A stretch of 8,825 nt of DNA from positions 1 through 8,825 of the forward strand of contig JBEQBT010000134.1 in NCBI GenBank assembly GCA_041639705.1, in the 5' to 3' direction. Source of the stretch: JARDZI01 sp041639705. Its GTDB lineage: Bacteria; Bacillota; Clostridia; Clostridiales; Caloramatoraceae. The position numbers and the translations under genes were made by a program. Each line of letters starts with the position of its first letter. The first letter of the stretch is position 1. This document shows positions 5,649-8,825 of the stretch, piece by piece. The notes under the pieces are model-generated. The model ran no database searches. It was not told the DNA's origin and saw nothing but the letters and a program-made list of their open reading frames with translations.

Positions 5649-7502
5649 ATGAAATATCCGCATTTATTTTCACCGATTAAGATTAACAGCATGATAGTTA
5701 GAAATAGAATCGTAGCAACTCCAATGGGACATAATTTTTTCGATAAGTCCTTAGGTGGCGCTGGAATCGTCATAGCAGGTTCCGTTATTACTGAGCCTGG
5801 AAAATCATCCTGGGCATCGCCTGATGAACCTTATGCATTTTCCAAATATGAAGTGGAGAAAACAAGACAAAGAGTTTTAATTGCCCACCAGGCAGGTGCA
5901 AAAGCATCCATCGAAATTGGCAATGCTGGTCAATATGCAAGGGTAAAGGATTATGCAAAGGGGTCAACAGGCTTTATCCGTGCTGATGGGGTGGAAGTAA
6001 AAGAAATGACAGAAGAAATGATGGAGGAGACCTTAAGCTGGTATGAAAAGGCTGCCTTTGATGCAAAGGATATAGGCTGTGATATGATATTTATGCATTT
6101 TGGCCATGGCTGGCTGGCAACGGAATTCCTTTCACCATACTTCAATAAAAGGACAGATGAATATGGCGGAAGTATTGAAAACAGAGCCCAATTCCCTAAA
6201 AGGATTATTGAAAGGGTTAGAGGTGCAGTAGGTCGAGATTTCCCAATCGATATGAGAATTTCAGCTACAGAGTGGGTGAAGGGTGGAATTGAATTTGAAG
6301 ATGTGCTGACCTTTATAAAAATGGTAGAGCCCTTGATAGATACTGTACAGATTTCATGTGGTTTGGATATAGAACATGAGGCTAATGTTCATATGGCTAC
6401 TACCAACTTCTCAGAGCATATGCCCAATGCAAAATATGCAAAAATAGTAAAGGAAAATGTTAATATACCGGTTTCAGTGATTGGAGCTATCATGAATCCT
6501 GATGAAGCAGAGCAATTGATTGCAGATGGAATCGTAGATATGGTTGCCCTTGGACGTCCCCTGGCAGCAGACCCTGAATGGCCTAAAAAAGCAAGGGAAG
6601 ACAGACCAGAGGATATTGTTCCCTGCATAAGATGCCTGCAGTGCTACCATATATCCACAAATCGCCGCAACGTTGGGTGTTCCGTAAATCCAAGGTATGT
6701 TAACGAATCTTGGATTCCCAGTACTCTGGAAAAAGCTGATAAGAGGAAAAAAGTTGTGGTAATAGGTGCCGGACCTGCAGGATTAAAAGCAGCTTTGACA
6801 GCAAATGAGAGAGGTCACGAGGTAATTTTATTTGAAAAAAATGATTTTATTGGTGGAGAGCTGCACTATGTGGCAATGGAATACTACAAGGTGGATATTA
6901 AAGCATATTTGGATTATCTGAAAGCCCAATTGAATAAATCCAGTGTGGAAGTGCATCTAAATACAGAAGCTACACCTGATATGATCAAGGAAATTATGCC
7001 CGATGCAGTAATAGTTGCGGTAGGTGCCGATCCTGTAATGCCTTATATCCCAGGAATTGACAAACATCATGTTATAAATTTCTATGATGCCATCGAACAT
7101 GAGGATAAAATAGGAAAACATATAGTGATTATTGGAGGAGGTACCATTGGTGCAGAAATTGGACTTGAGCTTGCCTCCTTAAAGGGAAAAAATGTTACTA
7201 TTGTAGAGATAGCAGAGGAATTAGCAGCACAGGGCAACATGCTCTACAAAATTGCTCTCCGTCAAAAAATGGAGCAGGCAGACACATTAAAGACGATGCT
7301 GAAAACTGCATGTCAGGAAATTAAGGAAGATGGAGTAGTGGTTAAAACAAAGGACGGTGAGGAAAAATTCATCAAAGCGGATACTGTTATCATCGCAACT
7401 GGATTAAAAGCAAATAAAATGGTGGCAGAAAGTTTTTATGGAATCCTACCTGAAACATTTATGATTGGAGATTGTGTTAAACCAAGAAAAATTATGGAGT
7501 AG
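5649..7502 (+). CDS. Fe-S flavoenzyme of the 2,4-dienoyl-CoA reductase / enoate reductase (OYE) family
   Basis: This is a 617-residue protein with an Old-Yellow-Enzyme barrel followed by a dinucleotide-binding part. The barrel (about 1-325) shows FSPIKINSMIVRNRIV, HFGHGW (150-155) and RTDEYGGSIENR (168-179). A 4Fe-4S motif C-x2-C-x2-C-x11-C is at Cys326, 329, 332 and 344. The FAD motif GAGPAG is at 373-378 and a second nucleotide motif GGGTIGAE at 496-503. Such enzymes pass electrons from NAD(P)H through FAD and Fe-S to FMN and reduce activated C=C bonds, for example dienoyl-CoA, cinnamate or bile-acid enones; the substrate here is unknown. I chose the ATG at 5649 because GGAGGG precedes it by five bases. 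The TAG at 7500-7502 falls just after GDCVKPRKIME; the next in-frame codons read VFEGYTIASNI and end at TAA 7536-7538, matching the usual family tail. The enzyme may therefore be shortened by 12 codons. Confidence 0.9.
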   Translation: MKYPHLFSPIKINSMIVRNRIVATPMGHNFFDKSLGGAGIVIAGSVITEPGKSSWASPDEPYAFSKYEVEKTRQRVLIAHQAGAKASIEIGNAGQYARVKDYAKGSTGFIRADGVEVKEMTEEMMEETLSWYEKAAFDAKDIGCDMIFMHFGHGWLATEFLSPYFNKRTDEYGGSIENRAQFPKRIIERVRGAVGRDFPIDMRISATEWVKGGIEFEDVLTFIKMVEPLIDTVQISCGLDIEHEANVHMATTNFSEHMPNAKYAKIVKENVNIPVSVIGAIMNPDEAEQLIADGIVDMVALGRPLAADPEWPKKAREDRPEDIVPCIRCLQCYHISTNRRNVGCSVNPRYVNESWIPSTLEKADKRKKVVVIGAGPAGLKAALTANERGHEVILFEKNDFIGGELHYVAMEYYKVDIKAYLDYLKAQLNKSSVEVHLNTEATPDMIKEIMPDAVIVAVGADPVMPYIPGIDKHHVINFYDAIEHEDKIGKHIVIIGGGTIGAEIGLELASLKGKNVTIVEIAEELAAQGNMLYKIALRQKMEQADTLKTMLKTACQEIKEDGVVVKTKDGEEKFIKADTVIIATGLKANKMVAESFYGILPETFMIGDCVKPRKIME

Positions 7503-7562
7503 GTATTTGAAGGATATACGATTGCTTCCAATATATAATCGACATAAAGAAGGTGGAAAATA

Positions 7563-7820
7563 ATGAAACAATTTACCTATGTAATACATGATCCAATTGG
7601 GATTCATGCAAGGCCAGCTACTATCTTAACAATGGAAGCAAAAAATTATTTATCAGAAATTACTTTTGAAGCCAATGGCAAAAAAGCAAATGCAAAGTCC
7701 ATGCTTAAGGTTATGAGTCTAGCAGTTAAGCAAGGAAACGAAGTAATAGTTACAGTAGATGGCGTTGACCAAGATAAGGCAATTGCTAGATTAGAAGAAT
7801 TATTTAAAGAAAATCTATAG
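7563..7820 (+). CDS. HPr, phosphocarrier protein of the PTS
   Basis: This is an 85-residue HPr of normal length. The phosphorylated His15 lies in GIHARPAT with Arg17 beside it, and the HPr-kinase target Ser46 lies in AKSMLKVMSL. It should accept phosphate from enzyme I and hand it to EIIA domains. Having both His15 and Ser46 shows it is not a Crh-type protein. The ribosome site AGGTGG lies six bases before the ATG. It is the last gene of the glucosidase-flavoenzyme cassette, 60 bases after the TAG of the flavoenzyme, or 24 bases after the apparent ancestral TAA. HPr is more often next to ptsI, so this could be an extra copy. I cannot tell whether it is the only one in the genome. Confidence 0.93.
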   Translation: MKQFTYVIHDPIGIHARPATILTMEAKNYLSEITFEANGKKANAKSMLKVMSLAVKQGNEVIVTVDGVDQDKAIARLEELFKENL

Positions 7821-7822
7821 AC

Positions 7823-7889
7823 TTATAAATGGCAGCCATATGAGTAATTACTTTTCAATATTTAATAATTCATATGGCTGCCATTATAA
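7823..7889 (+). terminator. Long hairpin after HPr, candidate terminator
   Basis: AATGGCAGCCATATGA (7828-7843) pairs perfectly with 7870-7885 over 16 bp. The stem extends outwards by four pairs past one bulged A and inwards by several A-T pairs. It begins three bases after the HPr stop. A clear T-run is missing on either strand, so termination is likely but not certain; it could serve the ssb remnant on the other strand too. Confidence 0.55.
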
Positions 7890-7957
7890 ATTCTATTGTT
7901 AAGAATTATTAGTTCAGCATCCCGAGTCAGACGGCCTGTTAATACTACTTTGTTCAT
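7862..7957 (-). pseudogene. ssb: 5' remnant of a single-stranded DNA-binding protein gene
   Basis: From the ATG at 7955-7957 the frame reads MNKVVLTGRLTRDAEL, which is the characteristic N-terminus of bacterial SSB (beta strand 1 with the GRLTRDPEL motif). After the Leu codon at 7910-7912 the similarity stops. The frame then continues through 16 unrelated codons, partly the arm of the HPr hairpin, to a TAA at 7862-7864. SSB is normally about 110-170 residues, so nearly all of the OB fold is missing. A weak ribosome site (AGAGATGAG) precedes the ATG. No rpsF or rpsR neighbours are present, so this is a displaced fragment, perhaps of a mobile-element or phage ssb. The recognition rests on 16 residues. 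Confidence 0.65.
7907..7918. repeat. 12-base direct repeat, copy 2, at the ssb scar
   Basis: This is the second copy of TATTAGTTCAGC, 4199 bases from copy 1. On the minus strand it covers the last SSB-like codons (Ala-Glu-Leu) and the first unrelated one, so it lies at the point where the ssb homology ends. Confidence 0.6.
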
Positions 7958-8084
7958 AAAACTCATCTCTTTTTATGTAATTATATCCAGAATTTTTATT
8001 TTCAAATATATGTTCTGAAGAAAATGATGAAGTTAGAGTTGATTTCTATCAAGGGTAAAGGATCGGGCAGAGATCTATAAAAAC

Positions 8085-8119
8085 AAACAATTAATGAATA
8101 AAACAATATACGATTGTTT
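8085..8119. promoter_or_regulatory. Candidate operator: repeated AAACAAT half-sites
   Basis: AAACAAT occurs at 8085-8091 and 8101-8107, and its complement ATTGTTT at 8113-8119. The last two make an inverted repeat with a five-base spacer that overlaps the -35 of the promoter candidate below. The position fits a repressor site, but the sequence is AT-rich and chance is possible. Confidence 0.35.
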
Positions 8120-8142
8120 ATTTTCTGAGAAGACATTAAAAT
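8114..8142 (+). promoter_or_regulatory. Candidate sigma-A promoter towards the nitroreductase
   Basis: TTGTTT (8114-8119) is followed after 17 bases by TAAAAT (8137-8142). It would read through the decayed frame at 8174 and into the nitroreductase gene at 8454. Matches are moderate; no better site was seen closer to that gene. Confidence 0.4.
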
Positions 8143-8173
8143 ATTAATAAGGGTAAAATGGTTATTTATTTAA

Positions 8174-8382
8174 TTAGGAAGAAAGTGTAATATATATTTG
8201 CAAAAAAATACCCCCGACAAAGCTGAAGTTGCAGTTTATGGAGACCAAATGAATTTTGAAAAAATACATGAGGCATTACATAATATAACTGGTGATGAAT
8301 ATTAAAGACAAAGGCAGGAGTGATTGCTGCTGCAGAAAAATATGGGTGTGATGTTGAGAATATTAGGTATTCCGGGGAGTAG
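8174..8382 (+). pseudogene. Frame-shifted remnant of a small unknown gene
   Basis: Two adjacent stretches look like real protein but lie in different frames. The first (8174-8305) includes AEVAVYGDQMNFEKIHEALH and ends ITGDEY at a TAA. The second (8302-8382) reads LKTKAGVIAAAEKYGCDVEN and ends IRYSGE at a TAG. A small insertion or deletion near 8300 would join them into one protein of about 60-65 residues. No ATG with a good ribosome site starts the first part; a TTG at 8198 is the nearest option. I do not recognise the family. Its stop lies 71 bases before the nitroreductase gene, so it may once have been the first gene of that operon. A strongly biased but real two-gene arrangement is possible. 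Confidence 0.45.
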
Positions 8383-8453
8383 CATGAGGGGATTGATTGG
8401 TGAAAAAAAGTAATATAATATATAACTATCAAAATGAAGGGAAGGATTAACTT

Positions 8454-8825
8454 ATGGATATACTTGATGCTATTTTTACCCGCAGAAGCATTAGAAAGTT
8501 TACAGGGGAACTGGTTAGTGAAGAGGATTTAAAAACAATTTTGAAGGCAGGCTTTTCTGCTCCATCAGCACATAACTACAGGCCCCAGCATTTTGTTGTT
8601 GTCAGAGAAAAATCATCCCTTGAAAGCATAAACAGCTTTCATCCATATACAAAAATGCTGCCTAAGGCAGGATGCGGAATAATAGTATGTGGAGACACTG
8701 AAAAACAAAATGTCACAGGTTTTTTAGTGGAGGATTGTTCAGCCTCAATTGAAAACATGCTTTTGGCAGCCCATGGCCTTGGACTTGGAGCAGTGTGGTG
8801 CGGACTTTATCCTGTTACTGAGTTG
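8454..8825 (+). CDS. Nitroreductase-family FMN oxidoreductase, N-terminal part (cut by window edge)
   Basis: The first 124 codons are present and the frame is open at the end of the window. The start MDILDAIFTRRSIRKFTGE holds the FMN-phosphate-binding RRSIRKF (10-16). SAPSAHNYRPQHFVVVR (35-51) is the usual second FMN-contact region, and GLGLGAVWCGLYP (108-120) is the conserved glycine-rich part. The family forms FMN dimers that use NAD(P)H to reduce nitroaromatics, quinones or enones; the physiological substrate is not evident. The ribosome site AAGGGAAGGA lies seven bases before the ATG. Family members are about 170-220 residues, so roughly two thirds is seen. Confidence 0.9.
   Translation, partial: MDILDAIFTRRSIRKFTGELVSEEDLKTILKAGFSAPSAHNYRPQHFVVVREKSSLESINSFHPYTKMLPKAGCGIIVCGDTEKQNVTGFLVEDCSASIENMLLAAHGLGLGAVWCGLYPVTEL

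Larger units (their letters stand above)
7958..8173. other. Spacer with no recognisable gene
   Basis: This AT-rich stretch holds the presumed leader of the ssb remnant at its left end and a promoter-like site with repeats at its right end, listed separately. Short open stretches on the plus strand (for example 18 codons from 8024, ending KGKGSGRDL) lack good ribosome sites, and I do not recognise them. It looks like decayed sequence between two scars. Confidence 0.45.

Noticed and set aside
7500..7502. Pyrrolysine at the amber codon of the flavoenzyme
   Set aside because: TAG is also the ordinary stop of the ATPase, GH1 and HPr genes here. Organisms using pyrrolysine tend to avoid TAG stops, and the position is not a known pyrrolysine site. 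A nonsense change is simpler.
8166..8432. 88-codon open frame on the minus strand
   Set aside because: It is low-complexity and AT-driven without a ribosome site, and the plus strand carries more protein-like sequence in the same place.
1..8825. CRISPR array, tRNA, rRNA, transposase or complete mobile element
   Set aside because: No regularly spaced repeats, no tRNA-like cloverleaf, no rRNA-like sequence and no transposase or recombinase reading frame were seen on either strand.

Overview
The window is AT-rich, with Shine-Dalgarno sites of the AGGAGG type, GTG and TTG starts beside ATG, and gene families typical of low-GC Gram-positive anaerobes: a NatA/YhaQ-like ABC pair, an RDD membrane protein, a PRD/EIIA-type PTS regulator remnant, a Lac/Cel-type PTS permease remnant, a 6-phospho-beta-glucosidase, a clostridial Fe-S flavin enoate-reductase-like enzyme and HPr. 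It is most likely a chromosomal piece of a member of the Clostridia (Bacillota). No rRNA, tRNA, CRISPR array or intact transposase was seen.

Layout. Minus strand, 1-1096: ABC exporter, with the ATPase overlapping the start of a permease that leaves the window. Minus strand, 1434-2442: a small four-helix membrane protein (HsmA/TIGR03987-like) preceded by a TetR-family regulator. The regulator is read from a consensus sigma-A promoter whose -10 abuts a tandem palindromic operator. A 46-codon hydrophobic reading frame with a good ribosome site starts divergently at 2619 and runs into the 3' end of an RDD-family gene (2654-3211, minus). Just upstream of the RDD gene is the EIIA-like C-terminal part of a BglG/LicR-type regulator (minus).

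At about 3710 the truncated regulator meets, head to head, the C-terminal third of a PTS EIIC permease (plus). This looks like the scar of a deletion that removed the 5' parts of both genes. Downstream on the plus strand is a compact cassette: GH1 6-phospho-beta-glucosidase (4223-5638), Old-Yellow-Enzyme/2,4-dienoyl-CoA-reductase-like flavoprotein (5649-7502, with an in-frame amber codon 12 codons before the apparent ancestral stop), and HPr (7563-7820). A long hairpin follows.

From 7850 to 8450 the window holds gene debris: the first ~16 codons of an ssb gene (minus), cut off abruptly, and a frame-shifted coding remnant (plus, 8174-8382). An intact nitroreductase begins at 8454 and leaves the window. 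An exact 12-base direct repeat lies at the EIIC/regulator scar and again at the ssb scar, so it brackets the glycoside cassette.

Working picture (inference): a beta-glucoside PTS locus has lost its permease and its regulator core but kept the enzymes. The hydrolase would release the aglycone from a phosphorylated glucoside and the flavoenzyme could reduce it. With the EIIC broken, uptake would have to come from elsewhere in the genome. No clearly new defence or mobile system is visible. The points most worth a second look are the scars, the glucosidase-reductase-HPr cassette, the amber codon and the TetR/HsmA-like unit.
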